Positions 44,704 through 54,541 of a stretch of DNA of 55,543 nucleotides are shown piece by piece (position 1 is the first letter of the stretch; each line of letters opens with the position of its first letter). The DNA is from a marine bacterium B5-7 (GTDB taxonomy: Bacteria; Pseudomonadota; Gammaproteobacteria; Arenicellales; CAJQKF01): positions 1 through 55,543 of the forward strand of contig BQJD01000024.1 in assembly GCA_021604525.1 (NCBI GenBank), given 5' to 3'. Made by a program: the position numbers and the translations under genes. Below the pieces are notes generated by a model. It had not been told where the DNA came from. It was given only the letters and a program-made list of their open reading frames with translations, and did no database searches.

Positions 44704-45548
44704 CACACTTCCCGTATTTTGAACAGCCGTTCGACGCGGTCGAAGGAGAACACCGGCCCGTCGTGGCATATGAAGAACGGCCCGTACTGACAACGTCCAC
44801 ACATTTTTATGGCGCATTTCATATTGCGTTCCATCGACACATGGATGTTGTCGGCGGTGACACCGAGATCGAGCAGCGCATAGGCAGAAAAGCGCATCAT
44901 GATTTCCGGTCCGCAGATCAGTGCGGTTGTTTTGGCCGGATCGACGCTGCGCCCTTTCAGCAGCTCGGTGACCACGCCAACCTTTCCCGGCCAGTCGCGT
45001 CCGGCGGTGTCGACGGTAACCGCAACGTCCATGGGCGCGTCTCTGTGCCAATCGGCGAGTTCCTGCTGGAAGACAATACTTTGTTGCTGGCGCGTACCAT
45101 AGAGAAGCGTGAGGCTGCCGTATTCGTCGCGGTTTTGTAACATGTGGTAGATCGACGGGCGCAAGGGGGCAAGGCCGAGTCCGCCCGCCATGACAATCAC
45201 GTCGTGTCCTTTCACCTCGTCGACCGGCCATGCACTGCCGAACGGACCGCGCAGTCCGATGGTGTCGCCTGGATTAACGGCGCACAGTGCCCGGGTGACA
45301 GAGCCTACGGCCATGACGGTGAAGGTCAGTTCCTCCGGTTTCGCCGGATCACCGCTGACGGAAATCGGCACCTCGCCGTGGCCGAAGATATAGATCATGT
45401 AAAACTGTCCCGGCATGAAGACACAGCCGCTCCCATCACCAGCCTGTTCGACGCGCATTGTTGTGCAGCCGGGGATTTCCTCCCATGTCTCGAGCACGCG
45501 GAAAGGATGCGGGTGCATCGGTGAGGCTATGTCAGCCTTCGAATGCAT
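44703..45548 (-). CDS. hydG: Hydrogenase FAD/NAD(P)-binding subunit (sulfhydrogenase gamma)
   Basis: The start at 45548 ([16 protein letters not shown]) is preceded by GAGAGGA at good spacing and gives 281 residues; a second ATG at 45518 lacks such a site. It has the ferredoxin-NADP reductase fold: [21 protein letters not shown] (FAD), [28 protein letters not shown] (NAD(P)) and [10 protein letters not shown]. The [2Fe-2S] ligands are in [20 protein letters not shown], as in PyrK-like proteins. It exchanges electrons with NADP(H). It overlaps the cNMP protein gene by 17 nt. Confidence 0.93.
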   Translation of the reverse strand: MHSKADIASPMHPHPFRVLETWEEIPGCTTMRVEQAGDGSGCVFMPGQFYMIYIFGHGEVPISVSGDPAKPEELTFTVMAVGSVTRALCAVNPGDTIGLRGPFGSAWPVDEVKGHDVIVMAGGLGLAPLRPSIYHMLQNRDEYGSLTLLYGTRQQQSIVFQQELADWHRDAPMDVAVTVDTAGRDWPGKVGVVTELLKGRSVDPAKTTALICGPEIMMRFSAYALLDLGVTADNIHVSMERNMKCAIKMCGRCQYGPFFICHDGPVFSFDRVERLFKIREV

Positions 45549-46023
45549 CCGTCGTCCTCTCGTTTGCATAGACATCCAGCATTTGCAGCCGTGCCGTCTG
45601 CAGGCGGTCGAGCATGACCTGCGCAAATCGTTTCATGAGTTGGTAACCGAGTTCGTGATCGGTCTCCGCCTTGCCGCGCAGGCATTCGCCGTTGAGTGCT
45701 ACGGTGGATACATTCGTCAGAGCGAGGGAGTCGAAACTGTTGCGATACGGTGGGAACAGCCATGAGTAACCGGTGATCCCACCCGCGCTGACGCGTGCGA
45801 CGGTCAGCGGACCTGATGCCGGGATATGGCTTTCGATTGCTACTTCCCCATCGCGGATCAAATAAAATGTATCGGCTTTCCCCCCTTCTTGCAGGAGGAA
45901 CTTGCCCGCCTTGAAGTGCACCAGCTTGCCACACCCCGCCACGGTTGCCAGATGTTCGTCCGACATGCCATCGAAGAAGGGGACTTCGGTCAGCAGGGTG
46001 TGTATATCGGTGATATTAGGCAT
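45532..46023 (-). CDS. Cyclic nucleotide-binding domain protein of the hydrogenase operon
   Basis: 163 residues. A single CRP-type cNMP beta roll covers about residues 10-120 ([40 protein letters not shown]), followed by a helix and no DNA-binding domain. The phosphate-binding cassette region ([16 protein letters not shown]) departs from the strict R-S-A consensus but keeps an Arg. Similar genes sit in group 3b hydrogenase operons of other bacteria, with unknown role, perhaps sensing a nucleotide or acting as a structural subunit. It overlaps hydB by 8 nt. Confidence 0.85.
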   Translation of the reverse strand: MPNITDIHTLLTEVPFFDGMSDEHLATVAGCGKLVHFKAGKFLLQEGGKADTFYLIRDGEVAIESHIPASGPLTVARVSAGGITGYSWLFPPYRNSFDSLALTNVSTVALNGECLRGKAETDHELGYQLMKRFAQVMLDRLQTARLQMLDVYANERTTDAFEG

Positions 46024-47161
46024 TGGCTACCTCCTTATTTTTTACGCTGTTGCGGATCAGGCGGACTTCCTCGGTCAGGTCGATGCCGACCGGGCACCAG
46101 GTGATGCAGCGCCCGCAACCGACGCAGCCGGACATGCCAAACTGGTCATGCCATGTGGCGAGTTTGTGAACCAGCCATTGCCTGTATCTTGACCGCGTCG
46201 TCGGGCGCACGCTGCCACCGTGAATGTAGGAAAAATCCATCGTGAAACAGGAATCCCATTCGCGCCAGCGTTCGGCATGGTCTCCCGTCAGATCCGTTAC
46301 GTCCTCGACCTTCGAACAAAAACAGGTCGGGCAGGCCATGGTGCAGTTGCCGCAGGCAAGACAGCGTTTCTCCAGCTCTTGCCACCGTTCATTATCGTAG
46401 TTGCCGTAGAGTAGATCCTTGATGTCGGAAATGTCGATATTGCGCCCCATCTGTTCCTCGGCGCGTTTTGTGCAACTATCGGCGGCGGCGATATTGTTGT
46501 TGCCTGCCTCCATATGCGGGATTTCAGCCAGCAGGGAGAAACCGTCCTTACTGCCGGGTTCGGCGACGAAATAATGGTCGTCGCCATCCAGTATCTCCGT
46601 TAAAGCAAGATCGTAGCCGCTTTCTGCACGCGGTCCGGTGTTCATGGATGTACAGAAACAGGTCTTCGCCGCCTGCCCGCAATTGACGACGATAACAAGC
46701 GCCGCATTCCGCCGCCCGACATACGCCGGGTCCGGGTGTTTTTCGTTCATGAACACCTTATCCTGCACCTGTATCGCGTGCAGGTCGCAGGCGCGTACGC
46801 CTATGAAGGCGAAGGGCTTGGCCGTGTCTTCCGCATCCTTTACCGTGAAGCTGCCATTTTCCGTCTTCTCGCCTTCCCAGAGCTTCGACCTTGGTGGGAA
46901 CAGGTATTTCTTCCACGAATGCGGACCGTTGTTGAAGCCAAACAGTGCGGTATCGTCATGTTGTTTCAGGCGGTAGGTTCCAGCATCCTGGTCCTCGGTC
47001 CAGCCTTCGGGTAAATCTTGAACACTGCGCAACTCGTCATAAACGATCGCGCCGTCGCGTACCGTAGGACCCACAGGCGCATAGCCACGCTCGATCAACA
47101 CGTCGAACAGCGACTGCAGGTCGTTACGCTTTATAACGAAAGTCTTGTCTGTCTTGGCCAT
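46016..47161 (-). CDS. hydB: Hydrogenase 4Fe-4S dicluster subunit (sulfhydrogenase beta)
   Basis: 381 residues. Two ferredoxin-type clusters are visible: [16 protein letters not shown] (about residue 270) and [16 protein letters not shown] (about 345). Other Cys are in [32 protein letters not shown], similar to coenzyme F420 hydrogenase and sulfhydrogenase beta chains. It relays electrons between HydG and the hydrogenase core. It is the first gene of the eleven-gene operon. An upstream TTGACG/TAGCAT pair on the minus strand (47247 to 47217) is a weak promoter candidate with a 19-bp spacer. Confidence 0.93.
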   Translation of the reverse strand: MAKTDKTFVIKRNDLQSLFDVLIERGYAPVGPTVRDGAIVYDELRSVQDLPEGWTEDQDAGTYRLKQHDDTALFGFNNGPHSWKKYLFPPRSKLWEGEKTENGSFTVKDAEDTAKPFAFIGVRACDLHAIQVQDKVFMNEKHPDPAYVGRRNAALVIVVNCGQAAKTCFCTSMNTGPRAESGYDLALTEILDGDDHYFVAEPGSKDGFSLLAEIPHMEAGNNNIAAADSCTKRAEEQMGRNIDISDIKDLLYGNYDNERWQELEKRCLACGNCTMACPTCFCSKVEDVTDLTGDHAERWREWDSCFTMDFSYIHGGSVRPTTRSRYRQWLVHKLATWHDQFGMSGCVGCGRCITWCPVGIDLTEEVRLIRNSVKNKEVANA

Positions 47162-47417
47162 AAGTGCATTTAGCCCTCAGCATCACTGAATGCCTGACTA
47201 TTCCGTCCGCACAGCCATGCTAAGCGTTCTCTCCAGATTTACGTCAATATTCTGTTGGTTTATGAAACAGTTTTTGGCACGTATATAGCCCGAAAAATAG
47301 GTGGTTTTGGGAACCAATAAAATGTCAGAAAATGGTATTCGTTATCAGTGCACATTCCTAATTAAATTCAATAATGTGCAAGTATATGAAAACCATATAT
47401 CAATTAGATGCGTGAAA
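47162..47417. promoter_or_regulatory. Upstream region of the hydrogenase operon
   Basis: 256 bp that must hold the hydrogenase promoter (minus strand). A GGGAACCAAT element at 47309-47318, flanked as TTGG-GAA-CCAA, resembles the half-sites near the FCD regulator. No FNR box was seen. The AT content is higher than in the genes. Confidence 0.4.
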
Positions 47418-47504
47418 TCACAAAGGGGCAAATTAGGTATCGATATATCAAACAATGGATGATGTTGCAGTTTCGGTGTGTTCGACGCTATCGATTCAGG
47501 TGAA
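47418..47504 (+). repeat. Right copy of the 87-bp direct repeat flanking the hydrogenase block
   Basis: Gap-free match to 33907-33993 with nine mismatches, seven of them in the first 25 bp. It lies 17 bp past the stop codon of the nitrilase-type gene. The AACCAAT half-site of the left copy is lost here (TATCGAT at that place). Confidence 0.88.
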
Positions 47505-47521
47505 GTGAATTATTGCAAATC

Positions 47522-48373
47522 TCAGGATCGGCCCTGTTTTTCCAGTACGCCAAGACTGTTCAGATAGGAGTGATCGAACTTATCCGATTGGTACACATTG
47601 AAATCCACAGGTCGATCGCGAAAGCTCTTCAGTGGTTGTCCAAGACCGCGTAAACCGATTTCCCGCTCGCGACGCACTCGGGAAAGATTAATCTCAACAG
47701 GCATAATCTCCTCACCACTTCCGGCTTCGTGGATTACATAACCCGATGGGCCGACGATGATGGATCGACCATTACCCCATTCGCCAACGCCATTTATATC
47801 GAAGAAGTAACATTGGTTGATTGCTGCGGAGGCGCGCGCAATGGATAGCTCGACTTCGCGGTCGATAGTATCTGTCATGGAAGGATGAAGAATCACTTCC
47901 GCTCCCATGGACACCATCGTACGGGTCGTCTCCGGAAACCACATGTCATAACAAATCGACACACCGAAGCGGCCCACATCGGGTACATCAAAAACCAGGA
48001 AGTCGGAACCGGATTCGACCCCGATCTCATACGGCCTGAATGGAAACATCTTTCGATATCGGCCGATGACTGAACCTTCCGGGTTGATGACGCTGGCCGT
48101 GTTGTAGACGCGTCCTTCAAACATCTCGAATATGGAACCGGGTATCAGCCAGATGCCGTGGCGGTGGGCAATCTCACAAAACCGCTGTTCGGTTGGACCA
48201 GGAAAAGGCTGGGCGTTCGCCGGTGAAGGTCCAAGTGCCGCGAGCTCGCTGAACAGAATCATTTGTATCCAGGGAAACCGGTTGACGATTGCAGCGATGC
48301 GTCGTTCCATGACATCGATATTGTCAGCGAGTGAGACGTTTAATTGAACGCCGGCGATATTAAAGGGAACCAA
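47522..48373 (-). CDS. Carbon-nitrogen hydrolase, nitrilase superfamily
   Basis: 283 residues with the Glu-Lys-Cys triad: Glu in QMILFSELAALGP, Lys in RYRKMFPFRPYE, Cys in FGVSICYDMWFPETTR. A following EVILHPSMTD segment is typical. The exact group, amidase, carbamoylase or nitrilase, cannot be set. No signal peptide. It is on the same strand as the FCD regulator on the far side of the hydrogenase block, so it may once have belonged to the Ggt-TRAP-ALDH locus and supplied amide hydrolysis. Confidence 0.88.
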   Translation of the reverse strand: MVPFNIAGVQLNVSLADNIDVMERRIAAIVNRFPWIQMILFSELAALGPSPANAQPFPGPTEQRFCEIAHRHGIWLIPGSIFEMFEGRVYNTASVINPEGSVIGRYRKMFPFRPYEIGVESGSDFLVFDVPDVGRFGVSICYDMWFPETTRTMVSMGAEVILHPSMTDTIDREVELSIARASAAINQCYFFDINGVGEWGNGRSIIVGPSGYVIHEAGSGEEIMPVEINLSRVRREREIGLRGLGQPLKSFRDRPVDFNVYQSDKFDHSYLNSLGVLEKQGRS

Positions 48374-48793
48374 GAGTCATCTCCCGAAGGGTTTGCAGAT
48401 TTGAATCGGATATTAGTGTTTGAAGTCGCGAGGTATAAATATCAAACGCGTCAAAATCGCTTGGAGTGGTAATTATGCATTAATAGAAGCTGAGAAATAG
48501 GTGATTTGTGATCTGGTCGCAGGCTTTCCCTGGCGAACGGGAGAGTTAAGACTCTTAATCAATTAATCATCTGCCAGCTTGAAACCAGTGTATCAGCGGT
48601 GGCGAAAACAATAAAAAATGCAAGGAAAATATGACCGTGATCGTCCGGTCATATTACCTTGTAACAGATAAACGGGCTTTCGTAGTCTGGCTGCCTGGAT
48701 ATTGGCAGAACCTGCCATTCATGTCCGGATGCAGCACCCGGCCAGCCATGGCCGTGGATATCGACACGGAACTCGACTTCAAGGAAGAATCTC
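48374..48793. other. Intergenic region upstream of the RHS gene
   Basis: 420 bp between two divergent genes. It is AT-rich up to about 48640. AAGGAAG at 48781-48787 is the ribosome-binding site of the RHS gene. No other gene, repeat or hairpin with T-tract was recognised. Confidence 0.5.
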
Positions 48794-51700
48794 ATGCAAT
48801 CCATCCCCTTATCCAGGACGTCACTTCCTGCAACGTGTAGCGCTGTGCTGGCAACCGTCATGCAGTTGATATTGCTGTTGATGGCTGCACTGGTAGCGAT
48901 GCCTGTCATGAGTCAGGATAACGAACCCATCTGGCAAGCGGATTTGCTGCATATACCGGCTAGCAGCATGCAAGGTTATCCCGGTACCTGCTACTTTGAA
49001 CCGCTATGGGGAAATAACATGTTCGAGTTAGCCGAACTATGGCTGCCGAGTTATCTGGCGGTTACCGGGACACAGTGCTTTAAGCGCTGTCGTAACCCGG
49101 AGCGCATCGACTACAGCAGGCTCGGTGAAGATACGAATGGCTTCTGGCATCAGTCGCTCTGCACCGGCAACTACTATTTCCGAAGTGTCGAGCGCATCAA
49201 GAACCCGAAGCACTGTAATTCGGAACTGGCCAATGCGTCAGGGGGCACGCTATACGGTAATCCCTGCAACGCTGCGACCGGCGCGAAGATACAGGTGGAA
49301 ACCGACATTCAGCTATCCGGTCATACGAGTCTCGGCATCACCCGAACCTACTCGAGTCAGTTTAACGACCACGCGCAATATTTCGGCTGGAACTGGTCAA
49401 GTTCCCTGAGTCAAACCATCCTGCGCTACGGCGAAACCATCAACGAGGGGACAATCGCTGTGCTTCGCACCGGAGGCGGCCGCGCGTTTCCCATGATTCG
49501 GGAAAATGGCGCCTGGCGATTCGATGCTGATGTCACCCTGACTGTCACCGAAACGACCGACGGTCTGCTCATCAATCACCGGGATGGATCGACGGATCTC
49601 TACGAGCCGCTTGAGAGCACCACCACCCACTACCTGACTGAACACACAGACGCCCGCGGACTGAAGGCCCTTTACCGCTACAACGACCAGCGTCAGGTGA
49701 TCGACGTGACCGGGCCTTACGGTCATTCACTATCGATCACCTACACCGGTTCCAACATTAGCACCATCACCGATCCACAAGGCGGTGTCTACACTTACGG
49801 TTACGAGGCTGATCTGCTGACCTCGGTTACCTATCCGGATGGCGGTGTTCGTGTCTATCATTATGAGGACGACCGCTTCCCCCACCATCTGACCGGCATA
49901 ACCGACGCCCGGGACATCCGCTATGCCACCTTCAGTTACGATAACGAAGGCCGCGCCATCAGTACGCGTCATGCTATTACCGACAACGATGCTGCACAGG
50001 AGGAATTCACTTTCTCCTATGATTCGAACACCCAAACCACTGTCACCGATGCCGCCGGTACCCCGCGTATTCTGACTTTCGCCGATGTCCAGGGAGTCAA
50101 GAAGCTGACCTCGGCGGTCAATGGAATCGACGGCAGGGAACTCGTCAAGAGTTACGACACCAACGGTAATGTGTTATCAGTCAGGGACGAAGCCGGCCAG
50201 GTCACCTCATATACCTACAATGCCCATAACCAGCGCATCACACGCACTGAGGCGGACGGTACTGCTGAGGCCCGCACCACTTACTACACCTATCTGTCGC
50301 CAGAATCCAACAAGGTGATGCTTGAACAATCTGACAGCGTGTATGCGGGCTTCAAAAAGGAGACCGTAACCACTTACGATAACCAACTGAACCCGATATC
50401 CATCACTGTTCGCGGATTTGATCCGGCGGGCAATCCGGTATCCAGGACCACCGGCTACCAATACGACACTGAAGGACGCCTCACCGCAGTGGACGGATCG
50501 CGCACCGACGTAAACGATGTGACCACCTTCAGTTACTACATGTGTCAAAGTGGCAACGAGTGTGGCCAACTCGCCAGCCGGCACAACGCTGCCGGTCACA
50601 CAACGACTTTCGATGCCTACGACGCCAACGGCCGCCTGCTGCAGGAAACCGATCCCACCGGCGTTGTGACTACCTATGCCTATCATCCCAGGGGCTGGCT
50701 CCTGTCCCGTACCCGGACGTCGTTAACCGGCAGTCCCCGCACAACCAACTATACCTATGATGCCGCCGGTCAGTTGATCCAGGTTGTCCTCGACGATGGC
50801 ATGACCCTGACTTACCAGTACGATGCCGCCGGTGACTTACGGGTCATTGAAGACCCGCTCGGCAATCGGGTTGAATACCATTACGACCTGAAAGGCAATC
50901 GCACACAACAAGTCAGCAAAGATCCTGATGGGACATTAGTCCATGCCATTGCCATGGCCTATGACATTCGAAATCGCCTCTCTACCCTGACCCAAGGCAT
51001 TAACGACCCCTCCATTACCCACCATATTCAAGATCCGGTCGGTAAACTGACCCAGGAAACTGACCCCAATCAGAACCAGACCACACATCAATACGATCCA
51101 CTCAATCGTCTCACCGAAACCATCGACGCCCTTGCCAGCCAAACAACTTTTGGCTATGACATCAACGACCAATTGACCGAAGTCAATGCCCCGGGTGGCG
51201 CCAAGACTCATTACCACTATGACGACCTGGGCAATAAGCTCGAAGAGTCCAGTTCTGATCGCGGCATAACCCAATACAGTTATGATCAGGCCGGCAATAT
51301 GACGTCACTGGTCGATGCCCGCGGGATTGTCGTTCACTCAAGCTATGATGCCCTCAACCGACCGACAGCCATGGACTATCCCGGCAGTGACGAAGACCAG
51401 AATTTTGTCTACGACAACTGTATCAATGGCAAAGGTCGACTCTGTGTCATTAACGACCCCAGTGGCGAAACCCGTTTTGAATATGATGAGTTTGGCAATC
51501 TCCGCAGCGAAGTCCAGATCCGGCAAGGTGTTTCATACACCACTGGCTATAGCTATGACGATAATGATCGAGTCGCCAGCATAAGTTATCCCAGTGGTCG
51601 CGTTGTGACCTATCATCGTGACGCCCTCGGCCGTATTACTGGCATCGACACCACCCAAGGAGACGTTACAGTCAATGTGCTCACCCATCGGAGCTACAAC

Positions 51701-53143
51701 GCCAATCATCAATTCACCTCGCAAACCTTCGGCAATGGACTCACCGAAACACGGCGCTATGACACCCGCGCTCGACTCATCAGTCAACAAATGGGCGATC
51801 ACGAAAGCCGGGATTACAACTACGATGCGAATGACAACCTGCTTGAGATCGAGGCAGTTCACAGTCCCGATTATGAATACGATGCCCTCAACCGGCTGAT
51901 TGCCGAATTAATCAGTGACGCACTGACCGTCTATGACTATGACGCCAATGGCAATCGACTCATGAGAACCCGTGGCACCACCACGCCAGATCATCTCGAC
52001 GACTGCGATCCGGAACAAGGAACCTGCGATACAACCTGTACACCCGGTGCATGGTGTTTTGAAGCAGGAGAAAAACAACTCGACTATATATATGCTGAGG
52101 ACAGCAACCAGCTGATTCAAATCGGCAAGAAGTCCATTGAACTCGACCCCGCAGGTAATACCCTGAGCGACCGGGGCGGCAAACGCCGGTTTGAATACAA
52201 TAGCGCCGGCCACCTGAGTCATTTTTATAAAAACGGTGCACTAAAAGCCGAATACATATACAACGCCCGCCGCCAACGTACCCACAAAACCATTACCATA
52301 GACAGTGATGGCAATCCCATCGATCGGCGTTTTCAATATTTCCATGACCAAAATGGCCGCCTGATCTCAGAGTATAGAAACGGCAGTCCCTTGAGAGAAT
52401 ACCTCTGGGCCGATGACGTCCCGGTGATGCGAGAACGGGTTAAACATCCAGAAGATGTTAAAGAAAACCAGAACACGGTGTATATCACCACCGATCATTT
52501 AAATACGCCACGGCTTGGCACGAATGAAACCAACACCATCGTCTGGCGGTGGGATTCCGATGCCTTCGGCAAAGGTGGTCTGGATAAGGACCCGGATGAT
52601 GATGGACTAAAGCGCAACGTAAGACTCCGATTCCCAGGCCAATTTGCCGATGGTGAATCCGGGCTGTATTACAACTGGAACCGATATTATGATCCGAGGA
52701 CGGGGCGGTATATTACCAGTGACCCGATTGGACTGGATGGAGGGTTAAACACCTACGGGTATGTGTATCAAAATCCTTTACGACTGGTTGACCCAGAAGG
52801 TAAGCAGGCTGAAATTTCAGACACTATAGATAAGCTTGGCAATAGAGGTGAATTTTTTGGCGATCTTATCTGCGCTGGGTTTAATGCTATGTACATCGTA
52901 AGATTGAAAGAAGCGGAACGTAAAATAAAAAGTTACGCAAATTCTTTAGCGCCATGCACAAAAGGCTGTTCCCTCTTATGTGTTAAGAAAACCAGGCACC
53001 AGAATAGAGTTTGTACATCGGATGTGTTTTCTATAGTCGGAGACTGTCCTCTTTCGTTTGCAGTTTCAAGAGGCCCATTTTCCCATTTTTCTTGTCGCAA
53101 GCGAAGTCATACTGGGGGAGGGCAATGTTGTGGTAGTAATTAA
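48794..53143 (+). CDS. Secreted RHS/YD-repeat polymorphic toxin with Cys-rich tip
   Basis: 1449 residues. A hydrophobic N-terminal segment (about 15-40, LILLLMAALVAMPVMSQ) looks like a signal peptide. A DUF6531-like start, GNPCNAATGAKIQVETDIQL, is near residue 155. Many YD repeats (YDANGN, YDALNRL) build the RHS shell from about 230 to 1230. The RHS core with RYYDPRTGRYITSDPIGLDG ends near residue 1335 at DPEGK. The last 113 residues are a separate tip with nine or so Cys and no family I recognise, probably the toxin. Base composition turns AT-rich exactly at the tip, as expected for exchangeable cassettes. An immunity candidate overlaps the end by 14 nt. Confidence 0.93.
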   Translation: MQSIPLSRTSLPATCSAVLATVMQLILLLMAALVAMPVMSQDNEPIWQADLLHIPASSMQGYPGTCYFEPLWGNNMFELAELWLPSYLAVTGTQCFKRCRNPERIDYSRLGEDTNGFWHQSLCTGNYYFRSVERIKNPKHCNSELANASGGTLYGNPCNAATGAKIQVETDIQLSGHTSLGITRTYSSQFNDHAQYFGWNWSSSLSQTILRYGETINEGTIAVLRTGGGRAFPMIRENGAWRFDADVTLTVTETTDGLLINHRDGSTDLYEPLESTTTHYLTEHTDARGLKALYRYNDQRQVIDVTGPYGHSLSITYTGSNISTITDPQGGVYTYGYEADLLTSVTYPDGGVRVYHYEDDRFPHHLTGITDARDIRYATFSYDNEGRAISTRHAITDNDAAQEEFTFSYDSNTQTTVTDAAGTPRILTFADVQGVKKLTSAVNGIDGRELVKSYDTNGNVLSVRDEAGQVTSYTYNAHNQRITRTEADGTAEARTTYYTYLSPESNKVMLEQSDSVYAGFKKETVTTYDNQLNPISITVRGFDPAGNPVSRTTGYQYDTEGRLTAVDGSRTDVNDVTTFSYYMCQSGNECGQLASRHNAAGHTTTFDAYDANGRLLQETDPTGVVTTYAYHPRGWLLSRTRTSLTGSPRTTNYTYDAAGQLIQVVLDDGMTLTYQYDAAGDLRVIEDPLGNRVEYHYDLKGNRTQQVSKDPDGTLVHAIAMAYDIRNRLSTLTQGINDPSITHHIQDPVGKLTQETDPNQNQTTHQYDPLNRLTETIDALASQTTFGYDINDQLTEVNAPGGAKTHYHYDDLGNKLEESSSDRGITQYSYDQAGNMTSLVDARGIVVHSSYDALNRPTAMDYPGSDEDQNFVYDNCINGKGRLCVINDPSGETRFEYDEFGNLRSEVQIRQGVSYTTGYSYDDNDRVASISYPSGRVVTYHRDALGRITGIDTTQGDVTVNVLTHRSYNANHQFTSQTFGNGLTETRRYDTRARLISQQMGDHESRDYNYDANDNLLEIEAVHSPDYEYDALNRLIAELISDALTVYDYDANGNRLMRTRGTTTPDHLDDCDPEQGTCDTTCTPGAWCFEAGEKQLDYIYAEDSNQLIQIGKKSIELDPAGNTLSDRGGKRRFEYNSAGHLSHFYKNGALKAEYIYNARRQRTHKTITIDSDGNPIDRRFQYFHDQNGRLISEYRNGSPLREYLWADDVPVMRERVKHPEDVKENQNTVYITTDHLNTPRLGTNETNTIVWRWDSDAFGKGGLDKDPDDDGLKRNVRLRFPGQFADGESGLYYNWNRYYDPRTGRYITSDPIGLDGGLNTYGYVYQNPLRLVDPEGKQAEISDTIDKLGNRGEFFGDLICAGFNAMYIVRLKEAERKIKSYANSLAPCTKGCSLLCVKKTRHQNRVCTSDVFSIVGDCPLSFAVSRGPFSHFSCRKRSHTGGGQCCGSN

Positions 53144-53654
53144 AAATATATCTTCAATCGGCTTTTTAAGTGTATTGTTATTTGCTTGTGCTGCTTGTGC
53201 TGCTTCTACTATAGAGATTTTCTCTGGTTGTAATGTTGGGCAAGGTTTGGAGATTAAAAAGGTACTGACCTCTGAATATTATTTCAAACAAAGCGGTAAA
53301 AGCGAAGTATGTGTGCTGCGTGATAATTTTATTAGTGATTCTGATTTCCAATCTATTGAGATATTGTGGCAGGAAACAGGGGGTGTGGATGAGGCGTTCG
53401 AGGCTATTGATACTCTGATCAACATTCCTGGAGAAATAGTCGGGACTGATGGACCAACAATATCAATTAGACTAACTGAAGACGGAATTAAAGTCATGAG
53501 TGAGATGACTAGAAGATCAGATGTTATATATGTTGTTATTGACAATCTAGTTGTTACAAATGTGTCGATCTTCGAACCTGTTAATAATGGAGCACTTGAG
53601 TTGTATGGTATTGATGGTCCAGTTTATTCAGCTTTTAAAAAGGTAAAAAGATGA
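53130..53654 (+). CDS. Candidate immunity protein for the RHS tip
   Basis: The GTG at 53130, with GGGGGAGGG 7-8 nt upstream, gives 174 residues; the ATG at 53058 would overlap the toxin by 86 nt and is less likely. The N-terminus IGFLSVLLFACAACAAS is a signal peptide, possibly with a lipoprotein-type Cys. The mature part is acidic. No family recognised. The position directly after the toxin tip, the overlap and the AT-rich codon use support an immunity role in the periplasm. Confidence 0.6.
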   Translation: MVVIKNISSIGFLSVLLFACAACAASTIEIFSGCNVGQGLEIKKVLTSEYYFKQSGKSEVCVLRDNFISDSDFQSIEILWQETGGVDEAFEAIDTLINIPGEIVGTDGPTISIRLTEDGIKVMSEMTRRSDVIYVVIDNLVVTNVSIFEPVNNGALELYGIDGPVYSAFKKVKR

Positions 53655-53910
53655 TTTCTTATTTACTAATAGTCATTGGGAAAGGCAGTTTTTCTTAACA
53701 ATAAAATATGCGAACACTGATGATCACAAGGTAAATGCAGGCATTGATGCAAGCTGACATTAATTGATGTGTTTGCTACAGATTCGATGCGCTGGCATCG
53801 ACAGAAACTCCTTCTCCAAGATGGGGTGGAACACATTAGTATGAATAAAGATGAATCACGTCGAATGGTTGAAGACACTTTCGAAAAGGTATTTAACATC
53901 CGGAAGATAG
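53655..53910. other. AT-rich stretch with a small open frame
   Basis: An open stretch from 53758 to 53946 has an internal ATG at 53788 (MRWHRQKLLLQDGVEHISMN) and runs on into the IS remnant. It has no recognised family and may be debris of an older cassette. Nothing else is seen here. Confidence 0.3.
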
Positions 53911-54056
53911 AGCTGGACCCCATTGATTGGACAGTAACTGGACGATGATAAGTGCTTCCTCCATCATGAGCGAAAAGCTCAGGAGAGAAGCGATGAGACG
54001 CAAGAGACGAACCCATTCACCGGAATTCAAGGCCAAGGTCGCATTGGCGGCGATTC
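53911..54056 (+). mobile_element. IS3-family remnant: left end and start of orfA
   Basis: From the ATG at 53993 (after AGGAG) the frame reads MRRKRRTHSPEFKAKVALAA, a typical IS3-family OrfA N-terminus with its HTH start. Upstream, TGGACCCCATTGATTGGACA (53914-53933) may be the terminal repeat. The element breaks at about 54056, where the same frame passes directly into RHS sequence. OrfB and the right end are missing. Confidence 0.75.
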
Positions 54057-54538
54057 GAAGTGACCTGATTGGACTCTTGGGTGGAATTAACACATACGGA
54101 TATGCATTACAGAATCCGGGACGACATATTGATCCTCTAGGTTTATATATACCAACTAATTGGCCGGATAATTGTTTACTGATAATCGTTGACGACGATT
54201 CACTTGAGCGGCTGCGGCATATAACCGGCGATCCCTATGTATATAGCAGGGATATCCTTTTTACCGGGATACCTATAAGTCGGCGAAAGGGCGATACATT
54301 AAAAATTGGATTCGTTGCGAGATTGTTCTGAAAGCAAGTAACCTATAATTTTCGTCTGAATGTTACCGACATTGAGTACTATCTCGAATGCAAAGAAGTG
54401 GATGAATGCGGGAATGAGTCAGTGACGAGAGATCCTGGTCACCATTTTGAAGAGAATGAGTCGAGATTAGCCGACTCAATTATGAAATGGACGGAAATAA
54501 TTTTCAATGATGCAGATATTCCCGGAATTCGTCGATAG
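54057..54538 (+). pseudogene. Orphan RHS tip cassette broken by one in-frame TGA
   Basis: In frame with the IS3 orfA fragment come SDLIGLLGGINTYGYALQNP and HIDPLGLY, the end of an RHS core. A tip domain then reads on to a TGA at 54329-54331. In the same frame the coding text continues after it (KQVTYNFRLNVTDIEYYLEC and so on) for 68 more codons to TAG at 54536-54538. One nonsense change thus splits a tip of about 135 residues. The main RHS gene at 48794 ends its core with the same SDxIGLxGGxNTYGY text. No promoter or YD repeats remain, so this is a displaced cassette. Confidence 0.75.
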
Positions 54539-54541
54539 ATA

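Larger units (their letters stand above)
33994..47417. mobile_element. Putative genomic island: ATPase plus hydrogenase block bounded by direct repeats
   Basis: The 13,424 bp between the two 87-bp repeats hold a hipA-like remnant, a P-type ATPase and eleven hydrogenase and maturation genes, all intact genes on the minus strand. The flanking genes outside the repeats, the FCD regulator to the left and a nitrilase-type hydrolase to the right, share one strand. They would be about 110 bp apart if the block were removed by recombination between the repeats. No integrase or transposase gene is present, so the mode of entry is unknown. Confidence 0.5.

Noticed and set aside
43921-45231. 436-residue open frame extending the hydrogenase small subunit upstream
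   Set aside because: The extra 176 residues are Arg-rich shadow text over hydG. The start at 44703 matches the family N-terminus and touches the hydG stop.
47275-47290. TGGCAC-N5-TAGCC on the plus strand, similar to a sigma54 -24/-12 promoter
   Set aside because: It points away from hydB, and the next plus-strand gene begins 1.5 kb further on. The -12 part is weak. Probably chance.
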